Made by a program: the position numbers and the translations under genes. A stretch of DNA of 64,000 nt from Billgrantia tianxiuensis (GTDB lineage: Bacteria > Pseudomonadota > Gammaproteobacteria > Pseudomonadales > Halomonadaceae), in the NCBI RefSeq assembly GCF_009834345.1, contig NZ_CP035042.1:806001-870000 (forward strand), given 5' to 3'. The notes beneath the pieces are model-generated. The model was not told where the DNA came from, searched no databases, and saw only the letters and a list, made by a program, of their open reading frames with translations. Positions 16,660-25,621 of this stretch are shown in pieces; position 1 is the stretch's first letter, and every line of letters begins with the position of its first letter.

Positions 16660-18204
16660 ATGTATCAGTATCTAGAACATGCACAGGATGTCTTGGGACA
16701 GTGGCTTGCCTGGCGCCGGGCGGGCGAGGTTGCGCTTGTCGTCGTGACGGCGACGGAGGGCGGCGCCGTGCGGCTGCCGGGTGCCCTGATGGCCGTGTCC
16801 GCCAGGGGTGAGAGCTGCGGCTACATTTCCGGCGGGTGCATCGACGCGGATGTCGTGACGCATGCCCGGCAGGCACTGCGCTCGGGTCGGGTCGAGCGCC
16901 TGAGATACGGCAACGGCTCGCCTTTCATCGACATGCCGCTACCCTGCGGCGGTGCGATCGAGGTGTGTGTCCTGCCCAACGCAGAGGCCGGTGTGCTGCA
17001 TGAGTGCCGTGATCGGCTCGCCTCGCGCCAGCCGGTAACGCTCAATCTTTCGCCCTCGGGTGATCTCTGGCTGGGACCGCCGACAGGGGCGAACGTGCTC
17101 TCCTTCCGCTACACGCCCAAGCTCCGGCTGCGCATCGCCGGGCGCGGTGCCGACGGCCTGGCGCTTGCCCGGCTGGCGGCGGCGAGTGGAATCGAAACCG
17201 AGCTGCAGCTTCGCGACGGTGCCGACGTCCAGGCCGCCCGGCGGCTGGGAATCGACAGGATCACGACGCTGACGCTTCCCGCGACACTTCCGGAACTCGA
17301 AGACGACCCTTGGACGGCCTTTCTCCTTGCCTTCCATGACGTCGATTGGGAGAACGCTCTTCTCACCCAAGTTCTTGACGGTCCCACCTGCTATATCGGG
17401 GCCGTTGGCAGCAGGGCGACTCACGACAGGCGCTGCGAGAGGCTGCGTGCGGCCGGCGTTACCGAGAGTCAGGTCCGACGAATCCGCGGTCCCGTCGGCT
17501 TGGTGCCTTCGCTGCGTGATGCCTCGATGCTGGCCGTTTCCGTCCTCGCGGAGATCGTCGAAGCCTATCAGCGCATGGTGCAGTTCCCCTTCCGCTCGAC
17601 GGCGTTGGTACTGCTGGCCGCTGGGCAGTCCCGCCGCTTCGAAGGAGACGACAAGCTCCTGGCGCAGTTCCGGGGGCAGCGCGTCATCCGTCATGCCGCA
17701 GCAGCCCTCCAGGAGCATGACGTTGCCACCCGTATCGCGGTGGTCGGCCCCGACCAGGCCGGGCGAGCGACGGAGCTGCGCGCCGCGGGATGGACCGTCG
17801 TGGTCAATGCGGAGGCGGCGCAGGGCTTGTCGACCTCGCTGGCCGAAGGCATTCGCCAGGCTGGCCAGTCTCACGACGTCGATGCGGCCCTGGTGCTGCT
17901 CGCCGACATGCCGAACGTCCCCGATGCGCATCTCATCGACCTTCGTGATGCGCTGACGCCGGAGCGTAGCGCCGTCATGTCTGTGGCGGGAGCGACCCAT
18001 TCGCCACCCGCCATCTTCGATCGGTCCGTCTTCGGCAGGTTGGCCGGCCTGGCGGGCGATGCTGGCGCCAGGCAGGTGTTCCAGTCACTGGCGCATACCG
18101 CAAGCGTTCCGATCCCCGCCGAGTGGGCGCTCGACATCGACACCCGTGCAGATCTGGCGCAGGCACAGGCGGGTTGCAGCTCATCCTTTCTCGTTGATGT
18201 TTGA
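16660..18204 (+). CDS. xdhC: XdhC-MocA fusion, molybdenum cofactor maturation factor
   Basis: 514 residues that join two proteins usually encoded separately. Residues 1-310 are XdhC-like: VVTATEGGAVRLPGALM, ISGGCIDADV and a C-terminal Rossmann part CYIGAVGSRATHDRRCERL. Residues about 316-514 are a MobA/MocA-like nucleotidyltransferase (LVLLAAGQSRRFEGDDKLL and VLLADMPNV), which in known systems makes the cytosine-dinucleotide form of the cofactor. The context, directly after the hydroxylase subunits, supports dedicated cofactor insertion. No frame anomaly is seen at the junction. Confidence 0.9.
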   Translation: MYQYLEHAQDVLGQWLAWRRAGEVALVVVTATEGGAVRLPGALMAVSARGESCGYISGGCIDADVVTHARQALRSGRVERLRYGNGSPFIDMPLPCGGAIEVCVLPNAEAGVLHECRDRLASRQPVTLNLSPSGDLWLGPPTGANVLSFRYTPKLRLRIAGRGADGLALARLAAASGIETELQLRDGADVQAARRLGIDRITTLTLPATLPELEDDPWTAFLLAFHDVDWENALLTQVLDGPTCYIGAVGSRATHDRRCERLRAAGVTESQVRRIRGPVGLVPSLRDASMLAVSVLAEIVEAYQRMVQFPFRSTALVLLAAGQSRRFEGDDKLLAQFRGQRVIRHAAAALQEHDVATRIAVVGPDQAGRATELRAAGWTVVVNAEAAQGLSTSLAEGIRQAGQSHDVDAALVLLADMPNVPDAHLIDLRDALTPERSAVMSVAGATHSPPAIFDRSVFGRLAGLAGDAGARQVFQSLAHTASVPIPAEWALDIDTRADLAQAQAGCSSSFLVDV

Positions 18205-18315
18205 TGAGCCCAGGCGCCTGACTCCGAAGGATCTCGTGACCCACTGCACGCCATCGTCCACACAGCTGTACACCACCGGGATGACGAGCAGGCCCGGAGC
18301 GATCAAGGGCATCCG
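18181..18315 (-). pseudogene. relic of an RND transporter C-terminus
   Basis: On the minus strand this reads MPLIAPGLLVIPVVYSCVDD and then about twenty further residues to a TGA at 18181. LLVIPVVYS followed by acidic residues is the pattern of the last transmembrane helix of RND efflux pumps. There is no start and no upstream body, and the 3' end overlaps the XdhC-MocA gene. It is best read as a remnant. Confidence 0.5.
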
Positions 18316-18374
18316 GTAAGTCTTCGGTAAGAAGGCGGCTGCGAAAGTAGAGAGATGACCGCTCTTTTCACATC

Positions 18375-19214
18375 ATGCGAGAAACCTATATGCCTTCATC
18401 GTATCCGCTTGTCTCGATCTCCCATGGTTCCGCCTCGCGTGTGGCGGTCGTTGCGTTGCTTGCCGTTGGCCTGGGTGCCGCGGTAACGGCGAAGGCCCAA
18501 GCGCCGGCCGATGGCGAGCCGTCCTTCCCCACCTGGGGGCTGGGCCTCGGTGTCATGAGCGAGCAGGAGCCTTATGCCGGGATCGGACGGGACAATACGC
18601 CGCTACCGTTGCTTCAGTTCGAGAACCGGTACATCCACCTTTTTGGCCCCCGGATCGAGTTCAAGCTGCCGGGTCTCGATATCGGCGACTCCCAACAGCT
18701 CAACTTCGGCATCGTCGGCCAGTACGACGGCAGCGGCTACGAGGAGGACGACGCCCCGATCCTCAACGGCATGGCAAAGCGCAGGGGCGGCTTCTGGGCG
18801 GGGGCCGCGGTGGAGTGGAGCAGCAGTTTCGTCGATGTCAGCGCCGAGTGGCTGGCCGACGCGTCAGGCAACAGCAATGGCCAGGTCGTCAGTCTTGGCC
18901 TGGAGAGAACGTGGCAGTTGGGCAAACGTGTTCTGCTCACCCCGCACGTGGGGGCGAGCTGGCAGGACGAGAACTACGTCGACTACTATTTCGGAGTTCG
19001 CGAAAGCGAGGCTCGTCTCGACCGTCCTGCCTATATTGGGGAGTCCGCCGTCAATATCGAGGCGGGTGTGCGTGGCGTCTACATGTTCGATCGGCACCAC
19101 TCCGTGCTCATGGGGGTCGAGGTGACGGGCCTGGCGGATGAGATCAAGGACAGTCCGCTGGTGGACCGCTCGACTACCAATAGTCTCTACCTTGGCTACC
19201 TGTACCGCTTCTGA
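18375..19214 (+). CDS. MipA/OmpV family outer-membrane protein
   Basis: 279 residues with a signal peptide (VAVVALLAVGLGAAVTAKAQA) and a beta-barrel body typical of the MipA/OmpV family: WGLGLGVMSEQEPYAGIGRD, then LPLLQFENRYIHLFGPRIEF, ending in an aromatic residue (YLGYLYRF). The family includes murein-synthesis scaffolds and porin-like proteins. ATG 18375 is used; ATG 18390 would also fit. The response regulator begins within its stop codon (TGATG), so the genes are an operon and the barrel protein is probably under that two-component system. Confidence 0.9.
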   Translation: MRETYMPSSYPLVSISHGSASRVAVVALLAVGLGAAVTAKAQAPADGEPSFPTWGLGLGVMSEQEPYAGIGRDNTPLPLLQFENRYIHLFGPRIEFKLPGLDIGDSQQLNFGIVGQYDGSGYEEDDAPILNGMAKRRGGFWAGAAVEWSSSFVDVSAEWLADASGNSNGQVVSLGLERTWQLGKRVLLTPHVGASWQDENYVDYYFGVRESEARLDRPAYIGESAVNIEAGVRGVYMFDRHHSVLMGVEVTGLADEIKDSPLVDRSTTNSLYLGYLYRF

Positions 19215-19900
19215 TGAGCCGCATACTCCTGATCGAGGACCATGACCGCCTGGCCCGGCTAATGCGCCAGGGGCTGGAGGCCGCCGGCATTGCCGTGGAC
19301 GTGGCCGGCCGCATCGATAGCGCCTGGACGGCGGTTCAGCAGATCCCCTACCAGGCCCTGGTTCTCGATCGGGGGTTGCCGGACGGCGATGGCCTCAGCT
19401 TGCTGCACAAACTGCGCAAGGCCGGTCTTGGCGTGCCGTGCCTCGTGTTGACGGCCCGCGATGCGCTGCACGATCGGGTCGAGGGACTCGAAGCCGGCGC
19501 CGATGACTACCTGCCCAAGCCGTTCGCCATGGATGAGATGGTGGCGCGTGTTCGGGCGCTGCTGCGCCGCCCCGTGGCGTTCCGCTCGCTCGATGCCTGC
19601 CACGGTGACCTGGCCCTGCGGCCCGAGAGCGGCGTGCTGTGCAGCGGCGATGGAAGCGTCACGCTTTCCCAGGCGGAGCTGCACATCATGCAACTGTTCT
19701 TGAACAAGCCGAAAGAGGTCGTACGGCGTAGCGCGCTGGAGGCGGCGGCGTGGGGACTGAGCGAAGCGGTGACACCGAACGCCCTGGACGTGGCCCTGCA
19801 TCGTCTACGCCGCAAGCTGCTCGCCATCGGTTCGCGCCAGCGCATCGTCAACGTCAGGGGGCTGGGCTATGCGCTTCGTGAAGCCGATGCCGCTGAATAG
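19214..19900 (+). CDS. OmpR/PhoB family response regulator
   Basis: 228 residues. The receiver domain has the acidic pair at Glu8-Asp9, phospho-acceptor Asp52 in VLDRGLPDGDG, Thr in VLTARDAL and Lys in DDYLPKPFAM. The C-terminal winged helix ends RQRIVNVRGLGYALREADAAE. Its ATG overlaps the MipA/OmpV stop. Its last 11 codons overlap a copy of the kinase start in a different frame, which is the ancestral junction with the histidine kinase. The partner kinase now lies about 1.3 kb downstream. Confidence 0.94.
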   Translation: MSRILLIEDHDRLARLMRQGLEAAGIAVDVAGRIDSAWTAVQQIPYQALVLDRGLPDGDGLSLLHKLRKAGLGVPCLVLTARDALHDRVEGLEAGADDYLPKPFAMDEMVARVRALLRRPVAFRSLDACHGDLALRPESGVLCSGDGSVTLSQAELHIMQLFLNKPKEVVRRSALEAAAWGLSEAVTPNALDVALHRLRRKLLAIGSRQRIVNVRGLGYALREADAAE

Positions 19901-19904
19901 CCTG
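19866..19904 (+). repeat. 39-bp direct repeat, copy 1 (RR/HK junction)
   Basis: This 39-base segment is identical to 21179-21217. Here it forms the 3' end of the response regulator and, in another frame, the first 12 codons of a kinase. The copies flank the lipase-like gene, so they mark either an insertion with duplication or a recombination between two related operons. Confidence 0.93.
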
Positions 19905-19958
19905 CACAAGATCCTGCTGGCCTACATGGCACTGTGTCAGATGGCAAACACACTTTGA
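19869..19958 (+). pseudogene. truncated histidine-kinase start
   Basis: It reads MRFVKPMPLNSLHKILLAYM and then nine more residues to a TGA. The true kinase at 21182 begins MRFVKPMPLNSLSLKILLAY. After 12 identical codons the two differ by an indel and substitutions, so this is a decayed second copy rather than a recent exact duplication. Confidence 0.8.
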
Positions 19959-19968
19959 TGGAGGGGTA

Positions 19969-21123
19969 ATGCTAACCCGTCTTTGTCTACTGCTATTTAC
20001 CCTTGTGGTGCTAGCATCCTGCGCGTTGCCGCCGGATTCCCCTCTTTTCCAGCCTTCAGATAGCTTGCCATCCTACGATCAGGACAGCTTTGAACAGTAC
20101 GTGAGCGATACTCACGCATGGATTGCCGATAACCGCGTCTTTCTCCATGAAGATCGCAACCTTGAGATAGAACTCAATACGCCTTTCGAACGACGCCCCG
20201 ATGAGCCGGCAAAACGAGGCATTCTGTTTGTTCACGGACTGGGTGCGAGCCCGTGGTACTTCGCTGACATTGCCGACGCCTTGGCGAATGATGGCTGGCT
20301 TGTTCGCTCCATCCTGCTCCCCGGGCACGGCAGCCGTCCCGCCGACCTGATGCTGCCCGACTTTGATGATTGGGAAAACGCCGTCGCCCATCATGCCAAC
20401 CTATTGGCAGCTGAGGTCGAAGAACTTTGGTTGGGTGGCTTCTCTACCGGCGGAAACCTGGTCGCCTCACATGCGCTAAGAGACGACAGCATTGCCGGAC
20501 TGCTGCTGTTTTCTCCAGGCTTTTATCCCGATAACGGTTATCTGTTTCTCGCCCCTTTCATTGCCTATTTGTGGGACTGGGTGGATGTCGATGAAGAGGA
20601 CAATATTGCCACCTACCAGTCTCTTCCAACACGCGGAGCAGCCCTCTATTACCGCTCGGTCAGTGCCGTGCAAAAAAACCTTGAAGCCATGCGCTTTGAG
20701 AAACCCGTCCTGATTACCATGAGTCAGCATGACAGCGTTCTTGACCCCAACGCGACCCTCGATGCCTTTCAAGACCGCTTTCCCAACCAGCGGTCGCGCT
20801 TCGTCTGGTATGGTGATGCCCCGCAGGGCCTTGACGATCCACGCGTCACCGCCCTAGCCAGCCATCTACCCGATCGGCGCATCAGCACTTTTTCACACAT
20901 GAATGTGTTATTCGCTCCCGAGAACTCTTACTACGGTGAAAAAGGCAGCCATGTCATCTTCGACAATGGCCAGGTCGACCTCCCTCTTCCCGAGAATTCC
21001 GAAGACTTGTGGTTCGGGGCATGGGGCCAGGTCGCAGCGGAAAGGTACCATGCTCGGCTGACCTGGAATCCCTATTTTCTTGAGCTCCTCGACAGCATCC
21101 GCGAGGTATCGGGTGATGGTTAG
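19969..21123 (+). CDS. alpha/beta-hydrolase lipoprotein (lipase-like)
   Basis: 384 residues. A short signal peptide ends in the lipobox VLASC (Cys18). The hydrolase has the oxyanion region LFVHGLGASPWYFADIADAL, the nucleophile elbow GGFSTGG (Ser159), an acid candidate in MSQHDSVLDP and a His candidate in the C-terminal part near FSHMNVLF. A lipid-anchored esterase or lipase is expected. The gene separates a response regulator from its kinase and is flanked by 39-bp direct repeats. Its codon use looks more A/T-tolerant than its neighbours, consistent with acquisition. Confidence 0.87.
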   Translation: MLTRLCLLLFTLVVLASCALPPDSPLFQPSDSLPSYDQDSFEQYVSDTHAWIADNRVFLHEDRNLEIELNTPFERRPDEPAKRGILFVHGLGASPWYFADIADALANDGWLVRSILLPGHGSRPADLMLPDFDDWENAVAHHANLLAAEVEELWLGGFSTGGNLVASHALRDDSIAGLLLFSPGFYPDNGYLFLAPFIAYLWDWVDVDEEDNIATYQSLPTRGAALYYRSVSAVQKNLEAMRFEKPVLITMSQHDSVLDPNATLDAFQDRFPNQRSRFVWYGDAPQGLDDPRVTALASHLPDRRISTFSHMNVLFAPENSYYGEKGSHVIFDNGQVDLPLPENSEDLWFGAWGQVAAERYHARLTWNPYFLELLDSIREVSGDG

Positions 21124-21178
21124 CCGACCTGCCCGGATGGGCAAAAAATGGGTCGCTGACTGCGAAGGGCTGGAGGTT

Positions 21179-21217
21179 GCTATGCGCTTCGTGAAGCCGA
21201 TGCCGCTGAATAGCCTG
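21179..21217 (+). repeat. 39-bp direct repeat, copy 2
   Basis: Identical to 19866-19904. Here it carries the functional start of the histidine kinase, with a GGAGG at 21172-21176 that belongs to the sequence on the inserted side. Confidence 0.93.
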
Positions 21218-22561
21218 AGCCTCAAGATACTGCTGGCCTACGTGGCCGGGATGGCGCTCAGCATCGTGTTGCTGGTGATCGCGGCAGTGGTAGTGATCCA
21301 GACCAATCTCCTGGCGCGGATGGATCTGGTCAATGCCGTGGAGGCGCTGAAGGACAACGTCGTATTCGACACTGAGGGCAGACCCGTCGGCTTCGACTCT
21401 CGCCTGGACGACCGCGCCTGGCTATACGAAGGTCCGCAGCGCGAAGCGGCCTATCGGATCCTCGATGAGAGCGGAAACGTGGCGGTCTTCTCGAGCGCCG
21501 GCGAAGCGTTTTGGCCGGCCGGCGATGACCTGCTTCGCCCGTCGCGCAAAAGCTTCACCTTCGAGCACGAGGGAAACACCTTCTACGGTGCCACACAGCC
21601 TCTGCAGCATGAAGGTCGCCGATGGTATCTACAGTTCGTCGCTAGTGCGAGATTCATGGATATCCTCGATAAGGTTGCCTTGCCGCGCATGGTCGTTGGC
21701 ATCATGGCATTCAGCATCGTCCTGTTCGTCGCCTTTGGCCTGTGTGCCTACATCACCTTACGCTACACCCTCAAGCCGCTGCGCGACGTGTCGGAATCCG
21801 CCGCCGCCATCTCGCCGCGCTCCCTCAATGCCAGGCTGAAGACAGAGGCGGTGCCCGTTGAGATAGCGCCTCTTGTCGACAGCTTCAATCGAGCCCTGGC
21901 GCGCCTCGAGCGGGGCTATCGTGTGCAGCAGGAGTTCCTCGGCCATACAGCGCATGAGTTGAAGACGCCGCTGGCGCTGATCCGTGCCCAGATCGAGCTG
22001 TTGGAATCTGGCAAGAACGACCACGACTCGCTACTGAGCGACGTCGAATACATGACGCGCCAGGTGCAGCAACTGCTGCTCCTGGCCGAAGCCAGTGAGG
22101 CGCACAACTACCGCTTTGCCACCGTTGGTATGGCGGAGGTCGCCCATGAGGCCGCCCACTATTTACAGCGCATGGCGGAAGCCGCCGACGTGCACGTGGC
22201 GGTGCGTGCCGTCGGTGACATTAAGTGGAAGGCCGATCGCGCGGCGTGCTTCACCTTGTTGAAGAACCTGCTGGAAAACGCCATCCAGCATGCGCCCGCG
22301 CACACCTCCGTCAGTGTGGAACTCCAGGGTGATATGTTGACCGTGCGGGACAAAGGCCCTGGTGTCGAGCCAGAACAACTGCCCATGTTGTTCGAGCGTT
22401 TCTGGCGTGCGCCGCATCGACGTGACCATGGCGCAGGGCTCGGCCTGGCCATCTGCCAGGAGATCACACAGGCACATGGCTGGCGCCTCACGGCCGAGCA
22501 GGCCGAGCCGGGGCTGCGTTTTCGATTGTGGAAAGGGGAGGGGGGCAAGGCCTTCCTGTAA
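21182..22561 (+). CDS. sensor histidine kinase
   Basis: 459 residues from ATG 21182. A first transmembrane helix (ILLAYVAGMALSIVLLVIAA), a periplasmic sensor of about 120 residues, a second helix (MVVGIMAFSIVLFVAFGLCAY) and a HAMP-like linker lead to the dimerisation domain HTAHELKTPLALI (phospho-acceptor His258). The ATPase has the N box ENAIQHA, the G1 box DKGPGVE and the G2 box GAGLGLAI. It pairs with the response regulator at 19214. The insertion has supplied it with a new upstream region and ribosome site. Confidence 0.93.
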   Translation: MRFVKPMPLNSLSLKILLAYVAGMALSIVLLVIAAVVVIQTNLLARMDLVNAVEALKDNVVFDTEGRPVGFDSRLDDRAWLYEGPQREAAYRILDESGNVAVFSSAGEAFWPAGDDLLRPSRKSFTFEHEGNTFYGATQPLQHEGRRWYLQFVASARFMDILDKVALPRMVVGIMAFSIVLFVAFGLCAYITLRYTLKPLRDVSESAAAISPRSLNARLKTEAVPVEIAPLVDSFNRALARLERGYRVQQEFLGHTAHELKTPLALIRAQIELLESGKNDHDSLLSDVEYMTRQVQQLLLLAEASEAHNYRFATVGMAEVAHEAAHYLQRMAEAADVHVAVRAVGDIKWKADRAACFTLLKNLLENAIQHAPAHTSVSVELQGDMLTVRDKGPGVEPEQLPMLFERFWRAPHRRDHGAGLGLAICQEITQAHGWRLTAEQAEPGLRFRLWKGEGGKAFL

Positions 22562-22636
22562 GTTCGCTCAACCAGGTGGGCGGCAGAAAGAGGAGTTAGG
22601 CGATCGCTCGCTTCGCTGGCTGTGGCGCGTTCCCGT

Positions 22637-22696
22637 GTAGCACGCCAGAGTATCGTTGGTGGCACCCTTCAGGTACAAGTGCGCCATGCAGCGCAG
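22637..22696 (-). pseudogene. relic of the TPR lipoprotein gene
   Basis: On the minus strand this reads LRCMAHLYLKGATNDTLACY, which aligns without gaps to LRCMVHERLEGATDDALACY in the lipoprotein encoded at 3522-4100. No start or further matching frame is visible, so it is a fragment of a second copy left near the kinase gene. Confidence 0.72.
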
Positions 22697-22771
22697 CAAT
22701 TAACTGTGTGCCTCGGCCTTTATCCGGAACTTTGGTCGGTGTAGAGCCCACTCGTAGGGCAGTGAGAATGG

Positions 22772-22791
22772 GGCCCGCCTAGGCGGGCCCG
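22772..22791. terminator. GC-rich palindrome, probable terminator of the methyltransferase gene
   Basis: GGGCCCGCCTAGGCGGGCCC is a perfect 20-base palindrome seven bases beyond the stop of the minus-strand methyltransferase gene. There is no strong T tract, so intrinsic termination is only probable. Confidence 0.55.
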
Positions 22792-22797
22792 TGGCAC

Positions 22798-23865
22798 TCA
22801 GCGCCTCGCTTCGAGAATCAGGTTGAACGGCGTTTCGGCCGCGCGCCGGAAGTGAGTGAAGCCCGCTTGGCGGAACACATCGGCCAGGCGTTCTTCGCCG
22901 GCCTGGGCGCCGAGCACGAGATGACCACCTTCCGAGATGGCGTGGGCGCAGCAGATGGTGGTGGAGGCGGCGTAGTACAGGCGCGAGACGACGGAGAGAT
23001 TGTTCTCGACCTTGTCCTGGGCGTAGGGCTCGACCAGCAGTACCGTGCCATTGGGGGCCAGCACCTGTTCGGCGTGGCGGGCGGCGGCAATGGGGTCGCC
23101 CATGTCGTGCAGGCAGTCGAAGAAGCAGATGAGCCCGTACTGCTTGTCGGGGTAGGTCACCGCCTGGGTGAGTTCGAAGCTAACACGATCGGCAACGCCC
23201 GCCGCGGCGGCGTTCTGCCTGGCGGCCTCGATCGAGGCCGGGTGAACATCGAAGCCGTGGAAATGCGAGTTGGGGAACGCCTTGGCCATCAGCACGGTCG
23301 AGTGGCCGTGGCCGCAGCCCACGTCGGCCACGGTAATGCCGGCTTCGAGCTGTTCGACCACGCCCTCCAGGGCGGGCAGCCACTCCGGTACCAGGCTGGC
23401 GCGATAGCCGTTGCGGTAGAACGCCGCCACGCCGCACTGCAGGCGGCTATCGTGGTCGCCCCAGGCCACACCCTTGCCGGTGCGAAACGCCTCCAGGGTG
23501 CGCTCCTCGTCAAACCACATGGAGGCCGGCACCTGCCAGGCATGGGGGATGAAGACGGGACTCTCCTCGTCGGCGAGCACCATGGCTTGCTCGGGGGAGA
23601 GTTCGTAGGTGTCGCTGGCGGCGTGGTAGCCCACGTAGCCGCCGGCAGCCTGGGCGTTTAGCCACTCGTGTACGTAGCGCTCGGCGCAGCCGCTGCGACT
23701 GGCGAGTTCCTTGGCGCCGATCGGCCCGGCGCCTGCCATGGCCTTGTACAGGCCGAGCTTGCTACCCAGACTGACCATGACGCCGCCATAGGCGGAGGAG
23801 AGGTCGCCAACGGCCTGAGCGACGAAGGATTCAAGCTTGCTTTGATCGATTGCGGGAGCATTCAT
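22798..23865 (-). CDS. class I SAM-dependent methyltransferase with N-terminal winged helix
   Basis: 355 residues from ATG 23865; the frame extends to 23913. Residues about 35-100 form a winged-helix dimerisation domain (GPIGAKELASRSGCAERYVH). The methyltransferase domain has motif I VADVGCGHGHSTVLMA, then FHGFDVHPASIEAAR and CFFDCLHDMGDP. The layout matches Rv2258c-like small-molecule methyltransferases rather than DNA or rRNA enzymes. The substrate is unknown. It is divergent from the GlxA-type regulator gene. Confidence 0.9.
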   Translation of the reverse strand: MNAPAIDQSKLESFVAQAVGDLSSAYGGVMVSLGSKLGLYKAMAGAGPIGAKELASRSGCAERYVHEWLNAQAAGGYVGYHAASDTYELSPEQAMVLADEESPVFIPHAWQVPASMWFDEERTLEAFRTGKGVAWGDHDSRLQCGVAAFYRNGYRASLVPEWLPALEGVVEQLEAGITVADVGCGHGHSTVLMAKAFPNSHFHGFDVHPASIEAARQNAAAAGVADRVSFELTQAVTYPDKQYGLICFFDCLHDMGDPIAAARHAEQVLAPNGTVLLVEPYAQDKVENNLSVVSRLYYAASTTICCAHAISEGGHLVLGAQAGEERLADVFRQAGFTHFRRAAETPFNLILEARR

Positions 23866-24011
23866 CCAGTGCGGTTCCTGTCTTGTTGTGTGGGGGTCTA
23901 GCGTCCTGCTCATCTTCGCCGCGCAGCGCTACTCGCAGAAGAGCCTAATTCGCCCGCAATCGGTTCGTTTGTGCCACACTGAATCTTCCTACCCGAGAGG
24001 CGCATGGCGTC

Positions 24012-25039
24012 ATGACCGGATCAGCCATCCCTGACGAGGCGAGCCCACGGCACGTCAGCCTCGTGGCGCTGCCCGATGCCGTGGTCTCCACGCTTGCCGG
24101 TCTCTTCGACGTCATGAACGGCGTGGCGTTGATGGGCTTGGTAGCGCCAAATGCCCCGGCTCCGTTTCATATCGAGATCGTGGGGAGACCGTGGGAGCGC
24201 TGAAGCTGGCCAGTGGCGTGCCGATCGATGTCCAGCGCTCCATTGACAGCATCGAGAGTAGCGACATCGTCATCGTTCCCTCGGTACTGCTCCCGGCCCA
24301 GGGCTGGGAGAAGGGGCGCTATCCCCATCTGGTCGAATGGCTGCGCGCCGTACATGCGCGCGGCGCCGTGTTATGTTCGGCATGCTCGGGTGTGTTCCTG
24401 CTGGCCGAAACCGGGCTATTCGACGGCAAGGAGGCCACGGTTCACTTCGGCTATGCGGAGGCGTTCATGACCAGCTATCCGGCTGTATCGACGCACCCTG
24501 AGCGTGTGCTGGTGATTGCCGGTCAGCAAGAGGAACTGGTGAGCTCGGGCGCTTCGATGAGCTGGCACGACCTGGCGCTCTATCTCATCGCGCGCTATGC
24601 CGGCGCAACCACGGCACAGGAGGTGGCGAGACTGTTCGCGCTGCAGTGGCATCAGGATGGGCTTACGCCTTACCTGGTGTTCGCCGCCAAGACGGACCAT
24701 GGCGATGGCGAGATCCAGCGTGGGCAGCAGTGGCTGGTTGAGCACTTTGCGCTGGCCCACCCGGTGGAGGCGATGATCGAGCGCTCGGCACTGGCAGAGC
24801 GCACCTTCAAGCGGCGCTTCGTCAGCGCCACCGGCCTGACCCCGATTGCCTACGTACAGCGCTTGCGTATCGAGGACGCCAAGCGCCGGCTCGAGCGTAC
24901 CGAGGCCTCGGTCGAGGAGATCAGTTGGCGGGTCGGCTACGAGGATTCGGCCTTCTTCCGGCGTCTGTTCAAGCGCACGACCGGCCTCGCCCCGAGCGCC
25001 TATCGTCGACGCTTTCGCATTCCCGATTTCGCTCGCTGA
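24012..25039 (+). pseudogene. GlxA-type AraC regulator, frameshifted
   Basis: The first 63 codons (VSLVALPDAVVSTLAGLFDV onward) read in one frame to a TGA near 24203. The DJ-1-like core and C-terminal AraC HTH (RSALAERTFKRRFVSATGLT, then SVEEISWRVGYEDSAFFRRL) continue in another frame from about 24191 to 25039. One extra G in the GGGG at 24182-24185 joins them as IVGETVGALKLASGVPIDV, giving about 342 residues, normal for GlxA-type regulators. The cysteine of the DJ-1 elbow lies in LCSACSGVFLLAE. It may be intact in the organism. Confidence 0.86.
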
Positions 25040-25065
25040 TCAGCACGAACTGATCAACACGAACA

Positions 25066-25092
25066 AGGCCCGCCGGAGCGGGCCTCGATTTT
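25066..25092. terminator. rho-independent terminator between convergent genes
   Basis: The stem AGGCCCGC/GCGGGCCT has a CGGA loop and is followed by CGATTTT on the plus strand. It lies between the regulator gene and the convergent cold-shock gene and could serve both. Confidence 0.85.
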
Positions 25093-25124
25093 CGAACCGT
25101 ATGGTTCTCTCGCGTGACAGTGGG

Positions 25125-25331
25125 TCAGGCGAGCTGTTTGATGTTGGAGGCCTGAAGGCCCTTCTTGCCCTGGGTCACGTCGAACTCGACGGTTTGACCT
25201 TCCTGCAGGGATTTGAAGCCTTCCGCCTGAATTTCGGAGAAGTGGGCGAAGACGTCATCACCACCATCGGCCGGTGAAATGAAGCCGAAGCCTTTGGAAT
25301 CGTTGAACCACTTGACTGTACCAGTCGTCAT
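25125..25331 (-). CDS. CspA family cold-shock protein
   Basis: 68 residues, a single cold-shock domain: [18 protein letters not shown] contains RNP1 (KGFGFI), and DVFAHFSEI contains RNP2 (VFAHF). It binds single-stranded RNA or DNA and probably acts as an RNA chaperone. The start at 25331 has AAGGAAAG just upstream; the frame extends further but without homology. The upstream region to about 25440 is A+T-richer and may be a long leader, as is usual for these genes. Confidence 0.95.
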   Translation of the reverse strand: MTTGTVKWFNDSKGFGFISPADGGDDVFAHFSEIQAEGFKSLQEGQTVEFDVTQGKKGLQASNIKQLA

Positions 25332-25621
25332 AACTTTCCTTTCGCGCCGTAGCGCCTTGCAGCATTCCTGGGAGTTGTCCCAGATGGGCAGCCGGTAATG
25401 GCTTACCAGCTCCTCCACCGTGTCATGCCTGGATGCCGTGGGTCAAAACCTTTCGCGTTTGTTTTCTGTATCCGTTCCTGGAGCTGCCCTCGGCTGGACG
25501 AGGCGGCGTACGCTGAGCTGTACTGCGATAACCCCGGGCAGAGCGGCCCGCTGGCCGGTATGGCGCCGTCGGGCCTGAACGGAGCTGTTGGAGGGAAGCG
25601 ACAGCGGGATGGACGAACAGG

